Counted from the stretch's first letter, positions 1 through 8,724 are shown. The stretch: DNA of 64,000 nt from JAYWGN01 sp043778255 (GCA_043778255.1 JAYWGN010000054.1:62001-126000); one strand, 5' to 3'. The notes: generated by a model not told the origin, from the letters alone. Made by a program: numbers and translations.

Positions 1-1317
1 GCATAAAAATAAGGGTTCTTTGCTTTCAATTTCATTGTGGGTTATTGCATTTTTAAGTGCCACAGCTTCTAATAATTCCAAACTATGAGTGGGTAAAAAA
101 TAAATTTTACTAACTGCCCCCGGTTGGTGTCCGCTACGGCCAGCCCGTTGTAAAAACCGGGCTATACTTTTTGGTGAGCCTACTTGTATTATACTTTCAA
201 CAGGGCGAAAGTCCACCCCCAAATCTAAACTTGCAGTACACACAACTAACTTTAGTGTAGCCGTATGCAAAGCTTCCTCTACCCACACTCTAAGTTGTTG
301 CTCTATGCTGCCGTGGTGTATAGCTATAGCTCCTGCCAACTCAGGTGCTGCTTGTAGTATAGCTTGGTACCATTGCTCCGTCATTCCCCTTGTATTTATA
401 AATAATAGTGTAGTTGTACTTTGGTGAATAATAGGTAATATTTGCTCTAATAATTTTATACCCAAATGCCCTGCCCAAGGGTAATTGTCAACCACAGGTG
501 GTAGTATGGATTGTATAAGTAGTCCACCTTGTATGGTGGTATCTTTAGTTTTACCTTTTTTTATTTTACTGTTTTTAAGTTCCGCTTCGCTATTGTATAT
601 AGTGTAGTGTACATCAGTTTTTATTATGGTCCCCTCACTTGTAACGCTTTGTAGCAGCACATCTTTAGCATCGGGTAAGTTACCAATAGTGGCCGATATG
701 CCCCATACACTTAGTTTATGTTGGGCTATATTTATAGTGCTTTTATTAATGCCTACTATTCTACTTATTGCCAACTCTACTTGTACACCTCGTTTGCTGC
801 CTAGCAGTTCGTGCCATTCATCAACAGCTATTATTTTTACAGTATGTAATAGTTTACTATTTTCTTTTTGTGCTAATAGTAGTTGTGTGCTTTCGGGTGT
901 TATTATTAGTATTTCAGGTATATGCCTTTTTTGTTTTTGCCTTTCGGCAGTTGTAGTGTCGCCATTTCTAACTCCAATTTTCCAAGGTAATTGTATTGCT
1001 GTTATTACCTCTTGCATTGCTCTTGCTATATCTTTTGCTAGTGCTTTTAATGGGGTAATCCATAGCAATTGTAAGCCTATATTATTGAGGGTAGTATAGT
1101 TGGTTGGGTTGTTGTTAATATGTTGTATTATACTGCCTATAAATACGGCAAAGGTTTTGCCATAGCCAGTTGGCGCATTTACTAAGCCACTATTGCCCTC
1201 GCTTATTTGCTGCCAAGCTTGTACCTGAAATTCAAATGGCACACAACCTTTCCCTTGCAAATAATTAGTAACTATTTGGTAGCCTTTAGTTTTTGTTATT
1301 GGTAAGGTTGTTGTCAT
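1..1317 (-). CDS. Ligase-associated Lhr-type DEXH helicase (C-terminal part outside window)
   Basis: This is an ATP-dependent DNA helicase of the Lhr family, of the kind usually called the ligase-associated DNA damage response helicase. The reading frame is open from an ATG at 1317 to the window edge (439 codons), so the C-terminus is missing. Motif I is NAPTGYGKT at about residues 47-55. Motif II is the Lhr-specific DEWHELLG followed by SKRG near residue 170. SATIG, LGVDFRPVE and QRAGRSGHQPG follow, giving both RecA-like lobes. In many bacteria this family sits with an ATP-dependent DNA ligase and a metallo-beta-lactamase-fold exonuclease, and those would lie beyond position 1 if present. 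The start is 7 bases after the Fic stop codon, so the two genes are probably co-transcribed. Family call is secure; the ligase link is inferred. Confidence 0.88.
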   Translation of the reverse strand, partial: MTTTLPITKTKGYQIVTNYLQGKGCVPFEFQVQAWQQISEGNSGLVNAPTGYGKTFAVFIGSIIQHINNNPTNYTTLNNIGLQLLWITPLKALAKDIARAMQEVITAIQLPWKIGVRNGDTTTAERQKQKRHIPEILIITPESTQLLLAQKENSKLLHTVKIIAVDEWHELLGSKRGVQVELAISRIVGINKSTINIAQHKLSVWGISATIGNLPDAKDVLLQSVTSEGTIIKTDVHYTIYNSEAELKNSKIKKGKTKDTTIQGGLLIQSILPPVVDNYPWAGHLGIKLLEQILPIIHQSTTTLLFINTRGMTEQWYQAILQAAPELAGAIAIHHGSIEQQLRVWVEEALHTATLKLVVCTASLDLGVDFRPVESIIQVGSPKSIARFLQRAGRSGHQPGAVSKIYFLPTHSLELLEAVALKNAITHNEIESKEPLFLC

Positions 1318-1324
1318 TCGTTAG

Positions 1325-2386
1325 TTAATCTTTTGGCATATATATAGTACCTTTTAGTTTGCCTGTTTGTTCTATTTTCATTTTTTGTACGAGTAGTTGC
1401 ACATCTTTTTTTAGCGTAGCGGTACTCACCGTTTTAAATGCGGCAGCTAAGTCATTTATTTTTACTTGGCCTTTTCGTTTTATATATTGCATTACTTTTA
1501 GCTGCCGAGTATTCATATAATTACCACGGCTTTTGAGCAAGTTATATTTATGCTGTAAGGTTATGGTCATCTGTTCCATACAATCCAAAAAGTAGAGTAT
1601 CCACTCATTCACATTTTCAGCCTCAGTACCACGTAAACCTTGCCCTGCCCTTAATGCACCATAGTATTCTTTTTTACGTTTTTCCAACTGGTGTTCAAAC
1701 GATATGTATTGTATATAATAATACTTTTGCCTTAGTAGTAGCAATGTAGTGAGCAGCCTACTAAGCCTACCATTACCGTCAGCAAACGGGTGAATACTCA
1801 AAAACTCATATACAAAAACAGCCGTTACAATTAGCGGATGTATTTCTTTTTTAAGCATAGCTTTGTTAGCCCACTCTATAGCTTGCTCCATAGCCATTGG
1901 CGTAAGCATAGGGCTAGTGGTGTTAAATATGGTAACGGCAGTACCATCGGGGTAAGTGGCTACTACACTATTAGCAAATTTTTTATAATTGCCTAAGTGG
2001 TGTTGGTCTTTTTGGGCATATTGTAGTAGTGTTTTGTGTAGGTGCTTTATATTATTTTCGCTAAGGGTTATATCATCATAACTTTCGCATATTACTTCTA
2101 GAGTACGGTAGTAGCCTGCCACTTCTTCCTCATCTCTTGTGGTAAAGCTAGTTTTTTTAAGGTCTTTCAAAAACACATCAATTTCACTATCGCCAAGTAC
2201 ACTGCCCTCAATACGGGTAGAGGATCCAATACTTTGTACGGTAGCCATTTGCTTAAGTTCGTGTAATGGTGCATCGTCATAAGTTTCTACGTTGAGCCAA
2301 CTGCCATTAAAGTTTTCTATAGCACTTATTTTTTGCAATACCTTTTGCATAGTAGGTAATGTAAAGTTGTTAAGTAACTTATCCAT
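1325..2386 (-). CDS. Fic family protein (class II, probable AMP transferase) with C-terminal winged helix
   Basis: Fic proteins transfer AMP (sometimes another phosphate-containing moiety) to target proteins. The 353-residue product has the complete active-site motif HPFADGNGR at residues 199-207, with the catalytic His199. An N-terminal inhibitory motif STRIEG lies at residues 56-61, the (S/T)xxxE(G/N) form of class II Fic proteins in which Glu60 would block ATP positioning. The N-terminal segment resembles the Fic_N domain. The last 70 or so residues look like a winged helix (NTRQLKVMQYIKRKGQ, then a DLAAAF-type helix), as in the common Fic-HTH architecture. It is first in a short minus-strand unit with the helicase gene. 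An AT-rich 11-bp tandem repeat lies directly upstream. The target is not predictable from sequence. Confidence 0.9.
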   Translation of the reverse strand: MDKLLNNFTLPTMQKVLQKISAIENFNGSWLNVETYDDAPLHELKQMATVQSIGSSTRIEGSVLGDSEIDVFLKDLKKTSFTTRDEEEVAGYYRTLEVICESYDDITLSENNIKHLHKTLLQYAQKDQHHLGNYKKFANSVVATYPDGTAVTIFNTTSPMLTPMAMEQAIEWANKAMLKKEIHPLIVTAVFVYEFLSIHPFADGNGRLSRLLTTLLLLRQKYYYIQYISFEHQLEKRKKEYYGALRAGQGLRGTEAENVNEWILYFLDCMEQMTITLQHKYNLLKSRGNYMNTRQLKVMQYIKRKGQVKINDLAAAFKTVSTATLKKDVQLLVQKMKIEQTGKLKGTIYMPKD

Positions 2387-2437
2387 TGGTTATCATTTAA
2401 TTACAAATGTATTGCTTATTTATTTATTATCCAAATA

Positions 2438-2481
2438 ATATCTATAAAATATCTATATAATACCTATATAATATCTATATA
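2438..2481. repeat. Four-copy 11-bp tandem repeat upstream of the fic gene
   Basis: Four head-to-tail 11-bp units of the form ATATCTATATA (the first and third have one or two changes) fill 2438-2481. They lie between the serine-hydrolase stop and the Fic start (2386). They are in the only space available for a fic promoter. Confidence 0.85.
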
Positions 2482-2491
2482 TTGGCTGTAT

Positions 2492-3694
2492 TTATTGCTG
2501 TTTTGCTTTGTATATAGCATCTTGCATAAGCCCTCTTATATTCATTTTTAGGAGCTTGGTATTATCGCCACCAGTTGGGTTTACTCTATTGCTTAGGAAT
2601 ATAAAGATGAGTTGCTCCTGTGGGTCGGCCCATACACAAGTACCTGTATAGCCTGTATGCCCAAAGGCCTGTAACGATACTAGGCTACTTGGGTAAGGCT
2701 CTTTGCGGGTGGCGTTATCTTTTTCGGGTTTATCAAACCCATAGCCACGGCGGCTAATTGTACTTTGGTAGCTGGTAAATAAACTAACGGTTTGCGGTTG
2801 CAGGTACCGTTTACCATACATGGTGCCTCCATTAAGTAGCATTTGTAGTAGTACGGCAAGGTCGGTAGTGGTGCTGTATAAGCCAGCATGGCCAGCTACA
2901 CCGCCAAACATAGCAGCCCCAGGGTCATGCACATAGCCTTTGAGGGTTTGCTGCCTAAATTGTTTTTCAGTTTCGGTGGGTACTATTTTAGTTTTATCAA
3001 ATTTGAGCAAGGGCAAAAACCCTGTATTATTTAAACCCATTGGGTTATAAAAATTATCGGCTACATACACATCTAAGGGTTTACCACTAATTGCTTCTAC
3101 TATTAATCCCAAAAAAATATAGTCATTATCGGAGTATATATATTTGTTAGGCTCTTCTAATTTGCTGTCCACTATTCGTTTGTACATAGTATCTCGCCAT
3201 GCCGTAAGCATATACATACTATCGGCTACTGGTAGGGTATAGTTGCTATATTTCTGCTTCGCAAAAATGCTATTGAGTGGTTTGCCCTCGGCATCTATTA
3301 CCTCTTTGTAAAATGGTATGTAGCTCTTTAGCCGTGCTTGGTGTAGCAATATATTTTTAACCGTAAGGTTAGCTTTATTAGTACCAATTACCCAAGGTAT
3401 ATACTGTGCTAGTGTATCGGTTAGTTTGAGTTTTCGTTCATCATACAATTTCATTATAGCTAGTGTGGTAGCACATATTTTGGTTACACTTGCCATGTCG
3501 TATATGCTATTAGTACTTACAGGTTGCTGTTTAGTATAGTCGTAATAGCCATAGTTTTTTTGGTAAATAATGTTGCCATTTTTGGCCACTAATAGGGTAA
3601 TGCCTGGTGTGGCTCTGTTGCTAATGGCGTATTGGGCAATGGTATCCAAGGTTTGGAGTTTAGCCAAGCTAAATCCAAGTGTAGTAGGGTCCAC
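2492..3694 (-). CDS. Serine hydrolase (beta-lactamase/PBP class C fold), probably the C-terminal half of a split GH3 fusion
   Basis: This is a class C beta-lactamase-like serine hydrolase, 400 residues if read from a GTG at 3694. SVTK at residues 69-72 supplies the nucleophile and general base (SxxK), YSD near residue 187 stands at the YxN position, and HTGYTG near the C-terminus is the HxG motif. There is no signal peptide and no sensible start. The frame stays open upstream of the GTG through to the T-run at 3706-3714, overlapping the end of the GH3 gene in another frame. In Bacteroidota an NagZ-like GH3 domain is commonly fused to this domain in one secreted protein of about 1000 residues. 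I therefore read 2492-5430 as one gene interrupted by a frameshift. Translation alone from the GTG would leave an enzyme without export. Confidence 0.85.
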   Translation of the reverse strand: MDPTTLGFSLAKLQTLDTIAQYAISNRATPGITLLVAKNGNIIYQKNYGYYDYTKQQPVSTNSIYDMASVTKICATTLAIMKLYDERKLKLTDTLAQYIPWVIGTNKANLTVKNILLHQARLKSYIPFYKEVIDAEGKPLNSIFAKQKYSNYTLPVADSMYMLTAWRDTMYKRIVDSKLEEPNKYIYSDNDYIFLGLIVEAISGKPLDVYVADNFYNPMGLNNTGFLPLLKFDKTKIVPTETEKQFRQQTLKGYVHDPGAAMFGGVAGHAGLYSTTTDLAVLLQMLLNGGTMYGKRYLQPQTVSLFTSYQSTISRRGYGFDKPEKDNATRKEPYPSSLVSLQAFGHTGYTGTCVWADPQEQLIFIFLSNRVNPTGGDNTKLLKMNIRGLMQDAIYKAKQQ

Positions 3695-5430
3695 ACTAAC
3701 GAGACTTTTTTTTTACCAATTTCAAACCCTGTACCATACTTTAATTGTGGGGTTACAGTTACGGGTAGTTTTCCAACTATATCACTGTTGCCTATAAGCA
3801 TATCAAAGCACACATTTTGTGCTATTGCATCGTCCTCATAAGCAGCAATAGGTAGCACATTAGCACTAAGTGTACCAAGGCTTAGTGCATAGGGGTTGCC
3901 AAATGTTATAAAGGCTGCATTGGAGAGTTGGGCAGTAGCCACTTTAAGCAAATTAAGTGCAGGGCCACTTATACCATAGTTGTTAGCAGGGCGTTTGCTG
4001 TAGTTGTGTAAGCCTATTATTACTTTACTATACTTGGTTAGTAGTAGGTTTATTAAGCTCAATACTCTACCACCACTTTGCTTATAATCAAAATAAAATA
4101 CATCGGCACCTAGTTCTGTTTTCATTTTACTTGTTATACTATTATCGGCATTTAGGCCTACGGCCAAATAAGCAATTTTGTTGTTGGTGGCAGTAGTATT
4201 GTTTTTTTGCAGGGGCAAAAATTTATTATTTTCTCGTAATGCAGTTATACCATTTTCAAATATTTGTTGGCGTATTTCGTTGGTTTTACTATTGAGGTCG
4301 TAGGTAAGGTTGGTGAGGTTAATTATAGGTTTGGTGTGTAAGCCAAGGTTATATTTGGCTATTAGTACTTTTTTTGTTTTGGTATATATGTCGTTCCAAG
4401 TCAATCGTTTTTTCTTAATTGCTTTTTTTATTTCGGCTATTGTTTGGGTTACATCGTGTGGTAGGCACAGCATATCGTTACCTGCTATAATGCTTTGTAC
4501 AGCAGCCTCCCCACCTGGGTAATATTTGGCAACGCCTTTCATTTCTAAAGCATCGGTAAATGAAATGCCGGTATACCCCATTTTGGTACGGAGTAGGTCA
4601 GTTACATTATTTTTACTAAGTGAGGTAGGTCGGTTAAGTGTATTATCAATAGCAGGTATGGCTAAGTGTGCTATCATTACACTACCAACACCAGCTTTAA
4701 ATATTTCTTGAAAAGGATATAACTCTGTATCCGTTAACTGTGCCAATGTTTTATTAATTACAGGTAAATCAAAATGACTATCCACACTTACATCGCCATG
4801 GCCGGGAAAGTGCTTGGCACAAGCCATTATACCAGCATCTTGCATACCTTTTGTTATTTGGCTACCGTATAATCCTACTTTATATTTATCTTCACCAAAG
4901 CTGCGGTAGCCTATTACAGGGTTGGCGGGGTTATTATTAATATCCACCACGGGTGCATAGTTTACTTGTATGCCCATTCGTTTGCACTGTTGGCCTATGG
5001 CCATACCCATGTTATAAATTAGCTGATGGTTAGTAGCTGCACCTGCAGTAAGTTGGTATGGGTAGGGTGTTACACTATCTACCCGCATACCAAGGCCCCA
5101 CTCCCCATCTATACATACCATAAGTGGTGTTTGTGCCAATTGCTGAAACTCATTGAGGTAAGTAGCCAACTGTACTGGTGCACCTTGAAACACACAAAGG
5201 CTACCAATATTGTATCGCTTTATAAGGTCCCGTACTTGGGCATCGTATATAATAGCTTTGCCTGGTGTGCCTGGTGCACTCATACGTACTACCATAAGTT
5301 GGGCTATACGTTGGTCGTCGGTTAGCGTATTAAATACACTATCGGCCCAAAGCTGTGCAGCAGGTTGCTGTGCATTGCTAGTAATATTTTGTATAAGTAT
5401 ATAGGCTATTAATAAGTACTTCATGGGCAA
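3589..5430 (-). CDS. Glycoside hydrolase family 3, NagZ-like beta-N-acetylhexosaminidase (frameshifted 3' end)
   Basis: This is a secreted GH3 enzyme predicted to remove terminal N-acetylhexosamine, for example from muropeptides. A signal peptide covers the first 20 or so residues (MPMKYLLIAYILIQ, cut after SNA). The TIM barrel carries KHFPGHGDVSVDSH at residues 206-219, which is the NagZ motif with its catalytic His/Asp dyad. The aspartate nucleophile is expected in SFTDALEM. An alpha/beta sandwich domain follows. Family-like sequence ends at IGKKK (residue 575), encoded by nine A residues. The last 38 residues after the run do not look like any domain, whereas a shift of one base there enters the serine hydrolase frame. 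A natural pseudogene, transcriptional slippage or an assembly error all fit. Confidence 0.88.
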   Translation of the reverse strand: MPMKYLLIAYILIQNITSNAQQPAAQLWADSVFNTLTDDQRIAQLMVVRMSAPGTPGKAIIYDAQVRDLIKRYNIGSLCVFQGAPVQLATYLNEFQQLAQTPLMVCIDGEWGLGMRVDSVTPYPYQLTAGAATNHQLIYNMGMAIGQQCKRMGIQVNYAPVVDINNNPANPVIGYRSFGEDKYKVGLYGSQITKGMQDAGIMACAKHFPGHGDVSVDSHFDLPVINKTLAQLTDTELYPFQEIFKAGVGSVMIAHLAIPAIDNTLNRPTSLSKNNVTDLLRTKMGYTGISFTDALEMKGVAKYYPGGEAAVQSIIAGNDMLCLPHDVTQTIAEIKKAIKKKRLTWNDIYTKTKKVLIAKYNLGLHTKPIINLTNLTYDLNSKTNEIRQQIFENGITALRENNKFLPLQKNNTTATNNKIAYLAVGLNADNSITSKMKTELGADVFYFDYKQSGGRVLSLINLLLTKYSKVIIGLHNYSKRPANNYGISGPALNLLKVATAQLSNAAFITFGNPYALSLGTLSANVLPIAAYEDDAIAQNVCFDMLIGNSDIVGKLPVTVTPQLKYGTGFEIGKKKVSLVWTLLHLDLAWLNSKPWIPLPNTPLATEPHQALPY

Positions 5431-5553
5431 TAAAATTGTAGCGTAAAGATAAAGTGAATTAATGCTAAATAGTAAATTTGAAACCGTAAGTTTTTATTTT
5501 ACAAAATAAAAATAATACTTACCCTTAAACCTTTAATTTTATACCAAAAAATA

Positions 5554-6252
5554 TTGGATACAAGCATTAACAAATACATAAGCGATACAGGCTTTTGCTC
5601 AAGGCGCCAAGCCGATACTTATATAGAACAATACCGTGTAGAAATAAATGGAAGCATAGCCCTTAAAGGTAATAGAGTAGCCGATGGTGATGTAGTAACT
5701 ATAGATGGTGAAAAAATAAAAACTAGTAAAAAAGTAGTGTATATAGCCTTATACAAACCACGTGGCATAACCACTACTACCGATACTACCGACAAGCATA
5801 ATGTAATAAACTATATTAATTACAAGAGCCGTATATTCCCTGTAGGCCGCCTTGACAGGCCAAGTGAAGGATTGCTACTACTTACTAACGATGGTGATAT
5901 GGTTAATAAAATATTAAGAGCAGGCAACAACCATGAGAAAGAATATGTAGTAACTGTGGAGCAAGAAATTAATCAGGAGTTTTTGCAAAAAATGCGTAAT
6001 GGAATTAAAATTGATGGCATAGTTACCAAAAAATGTAAGGTAGAACAGGTAGGTAAAAATAAGTTTAAAATAATACTAGTACAAGGCTTGTATAGGCAAA
6101 TACGAAAAATGTGTGAGGCCTGCAACTACCATGTAACCCAACTTGTACGTACAAGAATAATGCACCTAACTATAAAAAATTTGGCAGTTGGCAAATGGCG
6201 CTACTTAACCCCCGACGAAATTAAAAAAATGGAAGAGTTGGTGGGCAATTAA
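5554..6252 (+). CDS. rluF: 23S rRNA pseudouridine synthase, RluF type
   Basis: This RsuA/RluF-family enzyme isomerises uridine to pseudouridine in 23S rRNA; E. coli RluF acts on U2604. The 232-residue protein has an N-terminal S4 RNA-binding domain (NKYISDTGFCSRRQAD) and then the catalytic motif GRLDRPSEGLLLLTNDGD, with nucleophile Asp101. KILRAGNNHEKEY, TKKCKV and LYRQIRKMCE match RluF more closely than RsuA or RluB. The start is a TTG at 5554, because no ATG precedes the S4 domain in frame. It lacks the basic C-terminal tail of the 290-residue E. coli enzyme. It is divergent from the GH3 gene, and a possible -7 element TAAATTTG lies at 5473-5480. RluF assignment is by recognised motifs, not alignment. 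Confidence 0.9.
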   Translation: MDTSINKYISDTGFCSRRQADTYIEQYRVEINGSIALKGNRVADGDVVTIDGEKIKTSKKVVYIALYKPRGITTTTDTTDKHNVINYINYKSRIFPVGRLDRPSEGLLLLTNDGDMVNKILRAGNNHEKEYVVTVEQEINQEFLQKMRNGIKIDGIVTKKCKVEQVGKNKFKIILVQGLYRQIRKMCEACNYHVTQLVRTRIMHLTIKNLAVGKWRYLTPDEIKKMEELVGN

Positions 6253-6402
6253 ACAAAGCACTTTTTATATCCTATATTTTTAATTAGAACCAAAACTAAT
6301 ACCATAAAGCATTACAACAATTTTTGCCATTCTTTTTATACAGTAACACTGAAAAAAAAATTTAAAAAATTGCTAGTTAACTTAGAAATAAAACACTAAG
6401 GG

Positions 6403-7305
6403 TTAAAAGTTAGTGGCTTTATTTTTTTTAACGGTAAACATCCGTGACAAATTAAACCCAAATTGAAATTCCGATTTATCCCAACGTTGAGTGGTTTCGG
6501 TTATTACTGCTTTCTCATTCATACCAACGGAGTTGGTAAAATGCAATTGAAATACGTGACCACCCGTTTCAATATCGACACCAATAGCCAAAGGCATAGT
6601 GTTGTAACCCTTACGGTTGCCAAATACAACAGGCGAAGCATCAACCACTATTGCTACACGTTTACTCACTTTTACTCGGCTACCAAAGCCAATGCTTACC
6701 ACATCATTTTCGTCGGTGTTAAGCTCCACCAAATTGCGGTGTACTATTGATGGCGTAAGCTGAACAGAAAAATTGTTGCTAACTTTACGAGCTAATAATA
6801 ACTGCCCATAATAAGCCAAACGAGAGCTAAAATAATTTTTACGATTGGGGTCGGTCCACGGTAAGGTATTACATACAATACCACCTACTGCCACTATTGA
6901 TATAGGAAAACTTTTTAAGCCTGTGGCTTGTTGTTTTATTCTATATTTAAGTAGGGCATCTAACTCTTTTTTGTAAGTACTACGGCCTACACCTACGGTG
7001 AGGTCTTTGGTAATGCCATAGTCAAAACTCATTCTCATACTTGCATTATCAAGCCCAAATAAATCCTTAATGCCGTTTTTTACCATACCCATACGGTGTA
7101 GTATTCTAAAGTCCAAAGCACCTGCAGCAAGCATTTCAACCGACTGTGTGTTAATTACCCTTACTGATTTGAAGGTGTTAAATACCTTGTCCGTTTTGGG
7201 GGTGGTGGTGGCCGCTAAGTCGTTCAGCAAGCTGTCGGCACCTGTTTGTGCTACACTAATTGTACTTACAATTAATGTAACTAGTAAGATGTAAAGTTTA
7301 TTCAT
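6403..7305 (-). CDS. DUF5777 family outer-membrane beta-barrel protein
   Basis: The product is a 300-residue secreted protein with a signal peptide (MNKLYILLVTLIVSTISVAQ) and alternating hydrophobic/polar strands ending in an aromatic residue, as expected of an outer-membrane barrel. LHRMG, SMRMSFDYGITKDLTVGVGRS and WDKSEFQFGFNLSR resemble DUF5777, a Bacteroidota family of unknown function. It is the last gene of a tight minus-strand cluster (cytochrome-like lipoprotein, OB-fold protein, YceI, this barrel), starting 10 bases after the YceI stop. Co-location suggests that the four act together in the envelope, perhaps in a redox or lipid-related process. That role is inference from context only. 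Confidence 0.8.
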   Translation of the reverse strand: MNKLYILLVTLIVSTISVAQTGADSLLNDLAATTTPKTDKVFNTFKSVRVINTQSVEMLAAGALDFRILHRMGMVKNGIKDLFGLDNASMRMSFDYGITKDLTVGVGRSTYKKELDALLKYRIKQQATGLKSFPISIVAVGGIVCNTLPWTDPNRKNYFSSRLAYYGQLLLARKVSNNFSVQLTPSIVHRNLVELNTDENDVVSIGFGSRVKVSKRVAIVVDASPVVFGNRKGYNTMPLAIGVDIETGGHVFQLHFTNSVGMNEKAVITETTQRWDKSEFQFGFNLSRMFTVKKNKATNF

Positions 7306-7315
7306 TTTTTGTAGT

Positions 7316-7867
7316 TTATTTTACCATTAGCTTATCGGTAGTTATTATAATTTTTACATTTTTTCCTACACTGTTTTTAACAGCGGCTGGTATTGCAATA
7401 TTATAATCTTCTACACTTACATTAAATTCGGTGGTGGCAGTTACAGCCCCAGCTTTTACAGCAATAGTGGCTGGTGTTGCCATATCTTTAGTAACGCCGT
7501 GTATGGTTAGCTTTCCTGTAATTTTAACGGAGTAAGTACCATCTGTTGTATATTTTACATTGTCGTTATTGGCAATAGTACCTTTAAACTCTGCTTTTGG
7601 AAACTTGTCGCTTTCCAAATACGTTTCGTTAAAGTGCTGTTGCATTAATGCTTTTTCAAAGGTAAACCCTTTAATTAAAATGCTTACGGCTACGGCTCCT
7701 GTTTTGCTATCTATAACCAAAGTAGTGGCTTTATTTGTTGCTTCTATTGTACCTACTGTTGGGTTGTTTTTGAAGTATGCTTTGGTAGTTTTGCTATAAT
7801 ATTTTTGGGCAAATGCATTTGCCAAAAGCATAATAAATAATAGTGTGGTTAATGTAAATTTTTTCAT
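7316..7867 (-). CDS. YceI-like periplasmic lipocalin-fold protein
   Basis: This 183-residue exported protein belongs to the YceI family, whose members form an extended lipocalin-like barrel binding a long isoprenoid or similar amphipathic ligand. A signal peptide ends at AFAQ (residues 18-21). Family features are FEKALMQQHFNETYLESDKFP, split here as an F/H-rich helix then YLES-K-P, followed by AEFKG, then a TGKLTIHGVTK strand and a final VKIIITTDKL strand. It begins 18 bases after the OB-fold gene and ends 10 bases before the DUF5777 barrel gene, so it is almost certainly in one operon. YceI proteins next to cytochromes suggest a link to quinone or electron transport, which is not shown by the sequence. 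Confidence 0.87.
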   Translation of the reverse strand: MKKFTLTTLLFIMLLANAFAQKYYSKTTKAYFKNNPTVGTIEATNKATTLVIDSKTGAVAVSILIKGFTFEKALMQQHFNETYLESDKFPKAEFKGTIANNDNVKYTTDGTYSVKITGKLTIHGVTKDMATPATIAVKAGAVTATTEFNVSVEDYNIAIPAAVKNSVGKNVKIIITTDKLMVK

Positions 7868-7885
7868 GTATCTATTTTTATAATT

Positions 7886-8341
7886 TTATTTATTGGTTAC
7901 AAGTGTACAGGTATTTAGTACCACATTAATGCCTAACTCGGCAAGCATTGGGTCATCTTCCTTTGCTACACCTGCCATTTTACCTTTTATAACTACTGTG
8001 GTATTGGGTTGTATAAGTTTTGCAGTTTCATTATTGCGGGTATCTATTTGGCATTGTATAGTATTAGTTGTGCTATCGCCAAGGGTTACCATGGTGGCCG
8101 AGTCGTTGGGTGTTACAGCTTTTACCAAGCCAGTTATTTGTATTACTTTATCATTATATTTTTTTATGCCATTACTATCAGCAGTAGCCAGTTGGTTTAA
8201 AAATGCTGTAGCTGTAAAGTTATAATCGGCAGTAGTATTTTTTAAATTTGCCGTAGGCTTATTTATTACAAATTTGAATATTAATAATGCAACAACTATA
8301 CTAATTACAAATAGTATGCTTATTCGTTTTATCCATTTCAT
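7886..8341 (-). CDS. Membrane-anchored OB-fold (tRNA_anti-like) protein
   Basis: The product has 151 residues with one N-terminal membrane segment (about residues 7-25, ISILFVISIVVALLIFKFVI) and a periplasmic domain resembling the tRNA_anti-like OB fold. The pattern is YNDKVIQITGLVKAV, then a strand series with VTLGDS, IQCQID and TTVVIKGKMAG. Despite the family name there is no reason to expect tRNA binding: the domain faces the periplasm. It is second in the four-gene minus-strand cluster, 14 bases after the cytochrome-like lipoprotein and 18 bases before YceI. No catalytic motif is seen and the function is unknown. Confidence 0.75.
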   Translation of the reverse strand: MKWIKRISILFVISIVVALLIFKFVINKPTANLKNTTADYNFTATAFLNQLATADSNGIKKYNDKVIQITGLVKAVTPNDSATMVTLGDSTTNTIQCQIDTRNNETAKLIQPNTTVVIKGKMAGVAKEDDPMLAELGINVVLNTCTLVTNK

Positions 8342-8355
8342 GTGGCTATATTTTT

Positions 8356-8724
8356 TTAATTATTAGGTGCACCATTATCTATCCAACAGCTTAATTTTTG
8401 TTGGTTACTGGCACTTAATGGAGCATTTTGAGGCATGTTTTTTTGTATTAATGAACGTTCTCTTATTCTATCAATTTTTGCTTTTATTTGTGCATACGTT
8501 AGTAGCACTACACCACCCGCTGCACCTGCATTGTGGCAGCCTGGTGTGGCACAGTTTGTTTGTATTATGGGGTTTATGTCGGCAGCAAATTTTGCATTTA
8601 CAGTAGCACAAATACTTGGTGTAGGTGGCGGTGGTGCTGGGTATAAGGTTTGCTCTTTATCATAATAGCAACTGTAAGTTGTTATGCTTACTACAGCTAT
8701 AAGTATGAAGTATATTTTTTTCAT
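8356..8724 (-). CDS. Cytochrome c-like lipoprotein with a CX4CH motif
   Basis: This is a 122-residue predicted lipoprotein. The leader MKKIYFILIAVVSITTYSC gives a lipobox cysteine at about residue 19. A proline-rich spacer follows (PAPPPPTP). Then comes a small domain with NCATPGCH, a C-x4-C-H arrangement seen in many Bacteroidota proteins annotated as c-type cytochromes instead of the classical CXXCH. A methionine in QKNMPQ near residue 95 could be the distal haem ligand, as in small class I cytochromes, and CWIDNGAP matches the usual end of this family. Haem attachment is therefore likely but not proven, because CX4CH is uncommon for System II. It is the first gene of the YceI/OB/DUF5777 cluster. 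Confidence 0.75.
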   Translation of the reverse strand: MKKIYFILIAVVSITTYSCYYDKEQTLYPAPPPPTPSICATVNAKFAADINPIIQTNCATPGCHNAGAAGGVVLLTYAQIKAKIDRIRERSLIQKNMPQNAPLSASNQQKLSCWIDNGAPNN

